From Rickettsiales bacterium UBA4270 (lineage in GTDB: Bacteria; Pseudomonadota; Alphaproteobacteria; Rickettsiales; Deianiraeaceae): a stretch of 64,000 bases of DNA. This document shows positions 8,940-17,575 of this stretch, piece after piece. The notes below the pieces were generated by a model. It made no database searches. It was not told the DNA's origin and saw nothing but the letters and a program-made list of their open reading frames with translations. Each line of letters opens with the position of its first letter. Within the stretch, counting starts at the first letter, position 1. The position numbers were made by a program, and so were the translations under genes. The stretch spans positions 64,583-128,582 of the forward strand of contig DGWA01000004.1 in assembly GCA_002395105.1 (NCBI GenBank), written 5' to 3'.

Positions 8940-11303
8940 TTATTTATGTTTTTTAAAAATCGAAAGTAAACCACTACTTTTCTTCTTAGATACTTTTCTA
9001 CTATTCATATTCACACTCTGTTTCGAAGATTTAAAATTTTTGCTATGTTTTTTTTGATTAAAACTACCTCTTACACTACTTTTATTCGCATTAAAACTTC
9101 TTTTTTTTGGTTCTTCTTGTTTGTATTCTCCGTTTGAAATATCCTCACCTGTTTCTTGATTTACTGCTTTCAAAGAAAATTTAAATCTACCTTTGTTATC
9201 TGTGCCTATAAATTTAACTTTCACGATCTGGCCTTCTTTTATAATCATCGATGGTTCAATACTTTCATCTGAAAGCTCACTTACATGAACTAAACCAGTT
9301 CTATCGTATCCTACATCAACAATAGCTCCAAACGACATCACACTTTTTACAACTGCATCAAAAATACGACCAAATTCAATCTTACCAATACTAGCCTCAA
9401 TCATTTCTTTTGCTATCATTAGCTCATCTTGATTGTTGGCAAATATTGTGACTTTCCCATCTTGTGATATATCAACTTTTGCCTTAGAAGTTTCACAAAT
9501 TTTCTTAATATTTACACCACCCTTTCCAATTATATCAGAAATTTTATTCTCAGAAACAATCATGTTATAAACTTTTGGTGCATTTGTGTTCATTTCACTT
9601 CTTGGCGAAGACAAAACAGCCATCATTTTTGACATAATATGTTCACGAGCTTTTTTAGCTTTCATTAGAGCATTTCTCATTATTTCAATAGTTATACCAA
9701 ATGTTTTTATATCCATTTGAAGAGCTGTAATTCCGTTGAGAGGACCTGCTACTTTAAAATCCATATCACCTAAATGATCCTCATCTGCCATTATGTCAGT
9801 CAATACTTCATAGTCATCGCCTTCTTTTATAAGCCCCATAGCGACACCAGCTACTGGTGCTTTTAAAGGAACACCCATATCCATTAAAGCCATGCAAGAA
9901 CTACAAACAGTTGCCTGAGATGTTGAACCATCTGAACTTAAAACCTCACCGACAACACGAACCGAATATGGAAAATCTTCTTTCGATGGCATAACTGGAT
10001 TTAATGCTCTGCGTGCTAAATTTCCATGTCCAAGCTCTCTACGTCCTGGTGCTTTCGGAGGAGTTGCCTCACCTGCTGAATAGCCAGGAAAATTATAATG
10101 GAGCATAAATCTATGGCTTACATCATTATCCGTTATGCTATCACATTGTTGTTCGTCTTGAATAGTTCCTAATGTTGCAACGGCCATTACTTGCGTTAAC
10201 CCTCTTGAAAAAACAGCCGATCCATGTACAACTGGCAATACACCAACACGAACATCTATTTCTCTAACTTGATCAAGACTTCTTCCATCTATACGAGTTT
10301 TATCCTTCATTATTTGTCCTCTAACTATCTCCTCTTGTAATTTTTCATACATTAATTTTATATCAACTTCGTTTAATTCAACTGGTTCATTGTTTTGAAA
10401 AACTAATTCTTCGCATTTACAATCATCTTGACAACTCTCACAACAACAATCATCGCAAAGCAATTCATCTTTTAAAGAACCATATATTTCATCTAAAACT
10501 TTATGTCTTTGATGTTTATCTTGCATCTTAAATGCCTCAACAACATTATCTTTTGATAATTTTTTTATTTTAGCATAAAGTTTATCACGATTTCTTGGAT
10601 AAAATACAACAGCAGGAGCTTTATTTACTTTTTTCACAAAAGCACTAATTTGCTCAACAGATTTATTTATCGCTTCTTGTCCAACTTTAATTGCTTCAAG
10701 CATTTCATCTTCGGTTAAAATTTGAGCTTCAGACTCAACCATCAAAACTGCATCAGTTGTTCCAGCAACAACTAAATCTAATTTACTATTTGCAAGTTCC
10801 TCTATTGTTGGATTTACAACATATTTACAATCTATATAAGCAACTCTACAACCACTAATTATACCTTGCGTAGGTAAGCCAGCAACGGCAACAGCGGCTG
10901 ATGCTCCAACTAAAGCAACCATATCTGGTTCTGTTTTTCCATCATATGAAAGTAATGTGCATATTATCTGCGTATTTCTATAATAACCATCAACAAAAAT
11001 TGGACGTATTGGTCTATCAATTAATCTTGAAATCAAAATCTCACGTTCACTTTGTTTGCTTTCACGTTTAAAAAAACCACTTGGTATTTTCCCACATGCA
11101 TATGCTTTTTCAATATAATTAACAGTTAATGGAAAAAAATCAACATCTGGACTATCTTCCTTTGCCGTACATACTACACATAAAACCGAAGTTCCACCAC
11201 AACGTGCCAAAACTGAACCATCGGCTTGATTAGCCATAAAACCTGTTTCTAATATGATAACAGAATTACCAATATTAATATCACTAGTAAATGTTGTAAA
11301 CAT
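8940..11303 (-). CDS. pnp: polyribonucleotide nucleotidyltransferase (PNPase) with a cysteine-rich insert
   Basis: PNPase degrades RNA 3' to 5' by phosphorolysis and can polymerise it in reverse. Two RNase PH-like domains (about residues 1-225 and 340-560) flank the helical linker, followed by KH (about 565-630) and S1 (about 635-705) domains. The second core keeps FSRGLTQVMA and APGRRELGHGNLARRAL. Two features are odd. Residues 283-297, in the linker domain, contain seven cysteines in fifteen positions (CDDCCCESC then DDCKC). The C-terminus carries a basic Lys/Ser/Asn-rich tail of about 70 residues, so the protein is 787 residues against roughly 700-720 usually. Confidence 0.95.
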   Translation of the reverse strand: MFTTFTSDINIGNSVIILETGFMANQADGSVLARCGGTSVLCVVCTAKEDSPDVDFFPLTVNYIEKAYACGKIPSGFFKRESKQSEREILISRLIDRPIRPIFVDGYYRNTQIICTLLSYDGKTEPDMVALVGASAAVAVAGLPTQGIISGCRVAYIDCKYVVNPTIEELANSKLDLVVAGTTDAVLMVESEAQILTEDEMLEAIKVGQEAINKSVEQISAFVKKVNKAPAVVFYPRNRDKLYAKIKKLSKDNVVEAFKMQDKHQRHKVLDEIYGSLKDELLCDDCCCESCQDDCKCEELVFQNNEPVELNEVDIKLMYEKLQEEIVRGQIMKDKTRIDGRSLDQVREIDVRVGVLPVVHGSAVFSRGLTQVMAVATLGTIQDEQQCDSITDNDVSHRFMLHYNFPGYSAGEATPPKAPGRRELGHGNLARRALNPVMPSKEDFPYSVRVVGEVLSSDGSTSQATVCSSCMALMDMGVPLKAPVAGVAMGLIKEGDDYEVLTDIMADEDHLGDMDFKVAGPLNGITALQMDIKTFGITIEIMRNALMKAKKAREHIMSKMMAVLSSPRSEMNTNAPKVYNMIVSENKISDIIGKGGVNIKKICETSKAKVDISQDGKVTIFANNQDELMIAKEMIEASIGKIEFGRIFDAVVKSVMSFGAIVDVGYDRTGLVHVSELSDESIEPSMIIKEGQIVKVKFIGTDNKGRFKFSLKAVNQETGEDISNGEYKQEEPKKRSFNANKSSVRGSFNQKKHSKNFKSSKQSVNMNSRKVSKKKSSGLLSIFKKHK

Positions 11304-11344
11304 AAAATAAAAATATCAAAAACTTTCCTTATAATTTCAATATT

Positions 11345-11372
11345 CTATTAAAGGTTAAAAAATAAATTGCAA
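11345..11372 (-). promoter_or_regulatory. predicted promoter of pnp
   Basis: On the minus strand TTGCAA (within CTTGCAAT) is followed after 16 bases by TAATAG, about 42 bases before the pnp start. It is one of several copies of this arrangement in the window. The spacing and -10 resemblance are what is seen; promoter function is inferred. Confidence 0.45.
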
Positions 11373-11421
11373 GGTTAATATTTTACTTGAAAGATATTTT
11401 TATATCATCTTTACTGATATT

Positions 11422-12705
11422 ATGTTAGCTCACATTATAACATATTTTAGAGTAAAAAAAAATAAAGAAGATCCAACGAGAATAAATGAAAAATTTGGAA
11501 TAGCGAGCAATGAAGCTTTAAAAAAATTGGAAAAATACAAACAATTTTGCAAAAAAAATAAAACAAAGAATAAAATTGCATGGATACATGCAGTGAGTGT
11601 CGGAGAAAGTTTATCTGTAATTGAATTTGTTAATAAAATTAGCAAAAAAGGATATTTTATCGTATTTACAACCACAACAATTACAGCAGCAAGAATAATA
11701 AATGACAAACTACCAGAAAACTCAATTCATCAGTATAGTGCATTTCAAACAACAAGATATTTAAAAAGATTTTTAAAATTTTGGCAACCAAAGATTGTTT
11801 TCTTTACGGAAAGTGAGATTTTTCCATCATTAATAAACATCTTACACAAAGATAAAATTCCATTTTATTTACTAAATGCACGTTTGTCGGAAAAAAGTTT
11901 TAAACTATGGAAAATAGTAAAATTTTATATAAAACCTTTGTTGAAAAAATATTCATTTATCTTTCCTCTAAGTGAACAAGAACAGGAAAAATTTAAAATT
12001 TTAAGCAATAATCAAGCAAAAATCAAATATTTTGGAAATTTAAAATTTGACGCAGCTATATCAAGCAAAAATATTATCGAAAAAAACTTCAATAATAAAA
12101 ACAACAATAAAATTGTAAAATGTAATTTATTATCAAAACTATTTAATGACAAAACAATTATTGTTTTTGGTTCAATTCACAAAGAAGAATACGATTATAT
12201 TTTGAAACAATATTTAGAAATAACTAAAAAAAATAATTGCATTGGTATTATAGTTCCAAGATATATTGAAGAAAGTGAAAAGCTAAAAAAACAAGCATTA
12301 AATATTGGGCTAAAACCAATTTATATTGATGACTTAACTAAACAAACAAAAAACAAAAACTTAGTGATAATAAATAAAATGGATATGTTAAAATATCTGT
12401 ATAAAATATGTGATGTAGCAGTTATATGTGGAAGTTTTGCGCATGGCATAGGTGGACATAATCCAATTGAAAGTATAGTTATGTATAAACCAACCTTTAT
12501 TGGCTCATATTGTCATAAAACTCAGGATTTAATTGATTATCTAAAAAAAAATGAGGTAATAATACAAACAATGAATTTGTATAACGAAATATTACTGCAT
12601 TTAACAAATAAAAATAAAAAAATGAAACTAAAAAAAAATATACAAAATCTCATTAAAAATCACAAAAATGTATCTGATAAAATATTAAATTTAATAAAAA
12701 TATAA
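11422..12705 (+). CDS. waaA: 3-deoxy-D-manno-octulosonic acid transferase
   Basis: WaaA (KdtA) transfers Kdo from CMP-Kdo to lipid A precursors at the inner membrane. The 427-residue protein shows the N-terminal GT30 motif (KNKIAWIHAVSVGESLS near residue 50), TTTTITAA near 86, FTESEIFPSLI near 130 and a C-terminal nucleotide-binding region with GSFAHGIGGHNPIESI near 340. The usual N-terminal membrane segment is reduced to a short hydrophobic start. It is divergent from pnp and ends in a hairpin shared with the convergent beta-barrel gene. The number of Kdo residues it adds cannot be told from sequence. Confidence 0.92.
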   Translation: MLAHIITYFRVKKNKEDPTRINEKFGIASNEALKKLEKYKQFCKKNKTKNKIAWIHAVSVGESLSVIEFVNKISKKGYFIVFTTTTITAARIINDKLPENSIHQYSAFQTTRYLKRFLKFWQPKIVFFTESEIFPSLINILHKDKIPFYLLNARLSEKSFKLWKIVKFYIKPLLKKYSFIFPLSEQEQEKFKILSNNQAKIKYFGNLKFDAAISSKNIIEKNFNNKNNNKIVKCNLLSKLFNDKTIIVFGSIHKEEYDYILKQYLEITKKNNCIGIIVPRYIEESEKLKKQALNIGLKPIYIDDLTKQTKNKNLVIINKMDMLKYLYKICDVAVICGSFAHGIGGHNPIESIVMYKPTFIGSYCHKTQDLIDYLKKNEVIIQTMNLYNEILLHLTNKNKKMKLKKNIQNLIKNHKNVSDKILNLIKI

Positions 12706-12706
12706 A

Positions 12707-12742
12707 GCAATAAAGATAAACGCTTAATTTATCATTTATTGC
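12707..12742. terminator. bidirectional hairpin terminator between waaA and the beta-barrel gene
   Basis: GCAATAAAGATAAA pairs with TTTATCATTTATTGC across a 7-base loop, with one bulged base. An A/T tract follows, with runs of T on the waaA side. It lies directly after the waaA stop, between two convergent genes, so it could serve both. Confidence 0.65.
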
Positions 12743-12757
12743 CTATATATTTTTTTA

Positions 12758-13459
12758 TTAAAATAACTCAACACCTGCTTTTAGCAAAAAACTATGTGTG
12801 TTCTGTTTAGCATTCCCGCCAAGGAGTTCGTAATTACCATAATTAACAATACCATAACGATATTCAAAGCCAACAACCACTCTATTAACAATTAAATCTA
12901 TTCCAGCTCCAACTGTCTTGCCTACCTTCTTTTTACTGATATTTCGTTCAATTGATTGCCAATCTCTATTCTCAACATGATATTTCATCTGCGTAATGTT
13001 CAATCCCGCCAATGCATATGGTTCAATTGCAACATTTTTAGAAAAATTAATTCTTGAACCAAGTTTCAAATTAGATCTAAAAAACTCATTAAATTTAAGA
13101 TTATAAGCAACAGTTCCTTTTATATTGTAAGAAATAGCTTCTTTTCCTATCACGGCAAGTCTACCTTGTGCTTCAACACCAATAAATGGATTAAAATACT
13201 TATGCAACCTGAGATATAAATTTCCACCAAGACTAATAACTGGTGCAAAATTAAATTTATTTATTTGCTCAGAATATGTAGAAGCGCCACCAATATAACG
13301 TATATTGCTAATAATATTCCCTGAATTTTCTACATATTTTTGCATTTCGTAACCAACGCCAACTTTAACCTTAGCAAAAATTTTACTTTCTTTAGCAAAA
13401 GAAACATTACTACTCGCCGCAATAGCAGCACATAAACTACATAAAATAACTTTTTTCAT
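12758..13459 (-). CDS. outer-membrane beta-barrel protein (surface antigen type)
   Basis: A signal peptide starts at MKKVILCSL and ends near SNVSFA|KE. I therefore take the start at 13459 rather than an upstream ATG that would add 13 aromatic residues. The mature part alternates polar and hydrophobic residues in strands and ends in phenylalanine (AGVELF), the outer-membrane insertion signal. It resembles the small OmpA-like/porin barrels of rickettsial surface antigens. A paralogue lies at 22.2-22.9 kb, with a similar opening (KVGVGYEMQK against KISVGFERQK) and ending. An unspaced TATAAT occurs upstream near 13480. Exact function is unknown. Confidence 0.75.
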   Translation of the reverse strand: MKKVILCSLCAAIAASSNVSFAKESKIFAKVKVGVGYEMQKYVENSGNIISNIRYIGGASTYSEQINKFNFAPVISLGGNLYLRLHKYFNPFIGVEAQGRLAVIGKEAISYNIKGTVAYNLKFNEFFRSNLKLGSRINFSKNVAIEPYALAGLNITQMKYHVENRDWQSIERNISKKKVGKTVGAGIDLIVNRVVVGFEYRYGIVNYGNYELLGGNAKQNTHSFLLKAGVELF

Positions 13460-13562
13460 AAAAAAACTAACATATATGTATATATTATACAAATACAATA
13501 ACGCAATATGATTTTGATATTTTTTTACAAAATTTAATAAAATTTTTCTTGCTTTGATAACA

Positions 13563-14342
13563 TTATTTAATTTCTACATTATTGTTTCTAATAACTTCTT
13601 TTGCAAGATTAATATAGGCTCTTGATCCAGAACAATTTATATCATGAACTATTACTGGTTTTCCATGAGATGGAGCTTCAGAAACTCTTACGTTTCTTGG
13701 TATAACTGTCTTGTAAACCTTATCTTTTAAAAAATTACGAACATCTGTTTCGACCTGTAAAGTTAACTTATTTCGTGCATCATACATTGTTAGTAATAAA
13801 CCTTCTATTTCAAGATTTTTATTCAGACCTTTTTTTATTTCTTTATAAGTTCTAAGCAAATGCGACAATCCTTCAAGGGCAAAAAATTCACACTGAATTG
13901 GTATCAGAATTGTATCAGAAACACACATTGCGTTTATTGTCAACATTCCCAACGACGGAGGACAATCTATAAAAACAAAATCATACTGCTTGATCTCATT
14001 TATTATTTTATTTTTTAAACAAAATTGCTTATCTTTTGTCTTAAATAATTCTATTTCAGCACCAGCTAAATCCATTGTGGCTGGAACTAAATGTAAACCT
14101 TCAACATTTGTTTCATAAGTACAATCATCAAGAGAAAGTGAATTATCAAGCATAAGTTGATAAACGCTTCTTTCGCGTTCATTTTTATCAATACCAAAAC
14201 CGGTACTTGCATTTCCTTGTGGGTCCATGTCTATAACTAAAATTCTCTGTTTTATTGCAGCGAGCGATGTTGCTAAATTGATAACAGTCGTTGTTTTTCC
14301 AACGCCTCCTTTTTGATTAACAACGGAAATAACTTTTGTCAT
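13563..14342 (-). CDS. parA: chromosome partitioning ATPase ParA (Soj)
   Basis: ParA is the Walker-type ATPase that moves ParB-parS complexes during chromosome segregation. The deviant Walker A motif KGGVGKTT is at residues 11-18, MDPQGNAS near 39-46, and the Walker B-like FIDCPPSLG near 125. Length (259) and the C-terminal RNVRVSEAPSHGKP segment are typical of chromosomal ParA. parB normally follows directly; here it is about 45 kb away at 59.9 kb, and the DNA methyltransferase gene lies divergently in its place. Confidence 0.95.
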   Translation of the reverse strand: MTKVISVVNQKGGVGKTTTVINLATSLAAIKQRILVIDMDPQGNASTGFGIDKNERERSVYQLMLDNSLSLDDCTYETNVEGLHLVPATMDLAGAEIELFKTKDKQFCLKNKIINEIKQYDFVFIDCPPSLGMLTINAMCVSDTILIPIQCEFFALEGLSHLLRTYKEIKKGLNKNLEIEGLLLTMYDARNKLTLQVETDVRNFLKDKVYKTVIPRNVRVSEAPSHGKPVIVHDINCSGSRAYINLAKEVIRNNNVEIK

Positions 14343-14439
14343 TAATAAATAAATTAAGTATTTTTTATAAAAAGCAAATATTAAGGTTGATGAGTTTTTT
14401 TTGTTGAAAATAAATTTATATCGATGAAGTTATTACGGT

Positions 14440-15279
14440 ATGTTAAATTTTAGTGAAAAAGACATTAGAAATGTTTTTGCTAAAAAACAAGGAAATCAAC
14501 TTTATAATGGCAATAATATTGATATTTTACAATCATTATATGACAAAAACGGCGAGTTTGTTGATATGATTTTTGCCGATCCGCCATATTTTTTGTCAAA
14601 CGATGGATTTACTTGTCAAAATGGAAGAATGGTAAAAGTTAATAAAGGCGAATGGGATAAAAGCAAAGGCGCAGATGAAAATCATAAATATAATATTGCT
14701 TGGCTTTCTGCTTGTCAAAATGTTCTGAAAAAAGATGGAACAATTTGGATTTCAGGCACGCAACATAACATTTTTGATATTGGCTTTGCCCTGCAACAAC
14801 TTGGATTTAAAATTTTGAATATGATAACTTGGGAAAAACCAAACCCTGCTCCAAATTTGTCGTGCAGATATTTTACACATTCAACGGAATTGCTAATTTG
14901 GGCTAGCAAAAATGAAAAATCAAAACACACATTTAATTATGATTTAATGCGACAACAAAATGGAGGAAAACAAATGAAATCTGTTTGGAGTTTTACAGCG
15001 CCAAAAAATAATGAAAAAACTTTTGGAAAACATCCAACACAAAAACCGATTGACTTGTTAAATAGAATTATAAAAGCGTCTACAAACAAAGGAGATGTTG
15101 TTTTAGACCCATTTTTAGGTAGCGGAACAACCGCTGTTTCTTGTATTTTGAATAATCGCAAATACATTGGAATTGAAAAAGAAAAAGAGTATCTTGAACT
15201 TGCGGAAAAAAGAATTGAGGATGCTAAAATAAAGTTGAAAAGTGGATTATTTTATAATGGAGCGCAAAGAAGGATTTAA
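14440..15279 (+). CDS. adenine-specific DNA methyltransferase, beta class, likely GATC-specific (DpnA-like)
   Basis: The protein (279 residues) has motif IV DPPY at 47-50 before motif I DPFLGSGT at 223-230, the order of beta-class amino-methyltransferases. ADPPYFLS, NPAPNLSCRYFTHSTE (near 135-150) and GKHPTQKP (near 196) closely recall the DpnII-system second methylase DpnA, which methylates adenine in GATC. The next gene encodes a MutH/Sau3AI-type nuclease and overlaps its end by 38 bases, so the two form a restriction-modification pair. The GATC specificity is inferred from family memory, not shown by the DNA. The pair lies between parA and miaB, the kind of single-site insertion expected from lateral transfer. 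Confidence 0.85.
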   Translation: MLNFSEKDIRNVFAKKQGNQLYNGNNIDILQSLYDKNGEFVDMIFADPPYFLSNDGFTCQNGRMVKVNKGEWDKSKGADENHKYNIAWLSACQNVLKKDGTIWISGTQHNIFDIGFALQQLGFKILNMITWEKPNPAPNLSCRYFTHSTELLIWASKNEKSKHTFNYDLMRQQNGGKQMKSVWSFTAPKNNEKTFGKHPTQKPIDLLNRIIKASTNKGDVVLDPFLGSGTTAVSCILNNRKYIGIEKEKEYLELAEKRIEDAKIKLKSGLFYNGAQRRI

Positions 15280-15862
15280 AAAATTAAAACTTTTAATCGG
15301 CAAAGATATAAGACAACTTGTGGATAAATATGGAGTTAGTTTTGAAGCAAATGGACACATAAATAAAGGTTGGTTCGGGCACACTTTGGAACATTATTTA
15401 GGATTACCAACAAATTCATCACAAAGTCCAAATTTTGGTTCTTGGGAGTTAAAAAGTATTCCTATGAAAAAACTTTCAAATGGAAAAATTGTTCCAAAAG
15501 AGACAATGGCAATTACAATGATTGATCCTTACGAAGTTTTGCAAAAAGATTTTTATAGTAGTCATTTATATTCAAAACTTTGTAAAATGGTTGTTGTGAG
15601 TAGTTTATTTGTAAATAAACAAGAAACAAGCAGAATTTTACTTGATGTGAAAGAGTTTGATTTAACAAACAAAGAATTGCTGAAAGATATTGAAAACGAT
15701 TACAATATAGTAAAAGAAACTATCAAAACAAAAGGATTTGAATTTTTAACTGGCAAAATGGGTAAATATATCCAACCAAGAACAAAAGGCGCTGGTCATG
15801 GAAGTACAAGCAGAGCTTTTTATGCAAGGAAAAATTTAATTAGTATTATTTTTAATTCGTGA
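15242..15862 (+). CDS. MutH/Sau3AI-family restriction endonuclease
   Basis: The 206-residue protein follows MutH along its length: KGWFGHTLE (42-50, with the conserved E50), GSWELKSIP (66-74, with E69 and K71 of the E-x-K pair), SSHLYSKL near 106-113, and a C-terminal KYIQPRTKGAGH...RAFYARKNL block. MutH and Sau3AI both cut at GATC, matching the predicted methylase. In E. coli MutH the triad is Asp70, Glu77, Lys79; here the residue in the likely Asp position is Asn64, so activity is uncertain. The start is ATG 15242 or the internal ATG at 15257. Both overlap the methylase gene, implying coupled translation. Confidence 0.78.
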   Translation: MDYFIMERKEGFKKLKLLIGKDIRQLVDKYGVSFEANGHINKGWFGHTLEHYLGLPTNSSQSPNFGSWELKSIPMKKLSNGKIVPKETMAITMIDPYEVLQKDFYSSHLYSKLCKMVVVSSLFVNKQETSRILLDVKEFDLTNKELLKDIENDYNIVKETIKTKGFEFLTGKMGKYIQPRTKGAGHGSTSRAFYARKNLISIIFNS

Positions 15863-15941
15863 TATTAGTTAATGTGATAAAAAAATATTTTAATAAAACA
15901 AACTGAAAATTAAAGTAACAACAAACACCAACCTGTTAAAT

Positions 15942-17345
15942 CTACACAACAATTTCGCAACACAACACATTGGCACCAACGCTTATAATTTTAACTGGCA
16001 GTAATTTTCCAAGGAAAGATTTTTTTTCTTTTATTGAACTGCAATTATACACAACAAGATGCATAAATTCATCTCTACCGCAAACTTGTAGTTTATCTTG
16101 CATATTAATTTTATCAAACAGAACATTTACAATTTTACCTTTCAAAGATTTTGCAAAATCCATTCTTTGTTTTTCCAATAATTCTTGCAATTGCTCTAAT
16201 CGTTTACTTGTAACATCGTCTGGAATTTGATCTTTCATTGTATTAGCTACAGTGTTTGGTCTACGTGAATACTTAAACGAAAAACATTGAGCTTTATAAT
16301 TAACCTTTTCAACAAGTTTCATTGTGTCTTCAAAATCCTTATCTGTTTCACCAGGAAACCCAACAATAAAATCAGATGAAAATACAATATTTGGAACAGC
16401 TTTTCTAAATCTTTCAATTATATCAATGTAAAACTCGGCTGTATATTTTCTATTCATTCTTTTTAAAACATCATTACTGCCACTTTGAACTGGTAAGTGT
16501 AAGTATGGTGTAAGTTTTTTTTCTTCTTTATGTAAATCTATTAATTCTTGCGTGATATCGCGAGGATGCGACGTTATATATCTAATTCTCAAAATACTAT
16601 CTATTTTTGCTATTTCTTCAATTAATTCTACAAGTGTCCAAGTTTTTTTGTTCTTATCTATATATTTATAACTACTAACGTTTTGTCCAAGCAAAACAAT
16701 TTCTTTTGCCCCTTGTTTTGCAACTTCTTGCGCTTCTTTCAAAATGTCCTCAGCCTTTCTCGCAAGTTCACGGCCACGAGTATTTGGAACAACACAATAT
16801 GTACAAAACTTATTACATCCTTCTTGAATTGTTATATAAGCCGACACACCATTAAAATTATTTCTCTCTTCTGCAAGAAAATCAAACTTCATGCTTGCAT
16901 CAAGAGATAAATCACATAAATGAGTTTTTATTGCAATTGTATTTCCCTTTTGAATTTCAACTGTATTAAAAACCTCTCTAACAAAATGAAGTAATTTTAA
17001 ATGCGATTGAGGAGATAATAATATATCAATAGCTGGAGCCTTTGAAAACATTTTTGTTCCTTCAACTTCCGGAACACAACCCAACACAACTATAACCATA
17101 TATCTACCATTTTTGCGCATTTTTTGTTTCTCAATATTTATCCTACCTATTTCGGAGTAAATTTTATGTGTTGCTTTTTCACGTATACTGCATGTGTTCA
17201 ATATAACAAGATCAGCATCATTATACATTTCAACTTTCTTCCAACCTTGTTTTTTAAGTTGCCCACATAAACGTTCGCTATCATATTCATTCATTTGACA
17301 GCCAAAAGTTTGAATATAAAATTTTTTATTATTATTCTTATACAT
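15942..17345 (-). CDS. miaB: tRNA-2-methylthio-N6-dimethylallyladenosine synthase MiaB
   Basis: MiaB is a radical-SAM methylthiotransferase acting on i6A37 of tRNAs that read UNN codons. The N-terminal domain has three cluster cysteines (C16 in FGCQMN, C52 in NTCSIRE, C90 in LGCVPEVEG). The radical-SAM CxxxCxxC is at C177, C181 and C184, followed by NTRGRE, and a TRAM domain ends the protein. All key cysteines are present and the 467-residue length is normal. Position 91 has V where many MiaB proteins have Ala/Met in GC-x-A/P-Q, a minor difference. Confidence 0.96.
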   Translation of the reverse strand: MYKNNNKKFYIQTFGCQMNEYDSERLCGQLKKQGWKKVEMYNDADLVILNTCSIREKATHKIYSEIGRINIEKQKMRKNGRYMVIVVLGCVPEVEGTKMFSKAPAIDILLSPQSHLKLLHFVREVFNTVEIQKGNTIAIKTHLCDLSLDASMKFDFLAEERNNFNGVSAYITIQEGCNKFCTYCVVPNTRGRELARKAEDILKEAQEVAKQGAKEIVLLGQNVSSYKYIDKNKKTWTLVELIEEIAKIDSILRIRYITSHPRDITQELIDLHKEEKKLTPYLHLPVQSGSNDVLKRMNRKYTAEFYIDIIERFRKAVPNIVFSSDFIVGFPGETDKDFEDTMKLVEKVNYKAQCFSFKYSRRPNTVANTMKDQIPDDVTSKRLEQLQELLEKQRMDFAKSLKGKIVNVLFDKINMQDKLQVCGRDEFMHLVVYNCSSIKEKKSFLGKLLPVKIISVGANVLCCEIVV

Positions 17346-17575
17346 TAAGAATTATGCTTAATTTTCTAAATTAAAAAATTATTTGCAAGAAAATCAATGT
17401 TTATCATGTCTATAAAAACATTGACATTTATTTTTTTAATAAATAACAAATTCAGTTTTATCGTTTTTTTATTACTTTTAACGTAAAAAACCACATAATT
17501 AAAAATACATTATACGCAATATTTAACGTAACATTTATCAAAATAATAATTATTCCATTTTTTCGCTCAAATAAT

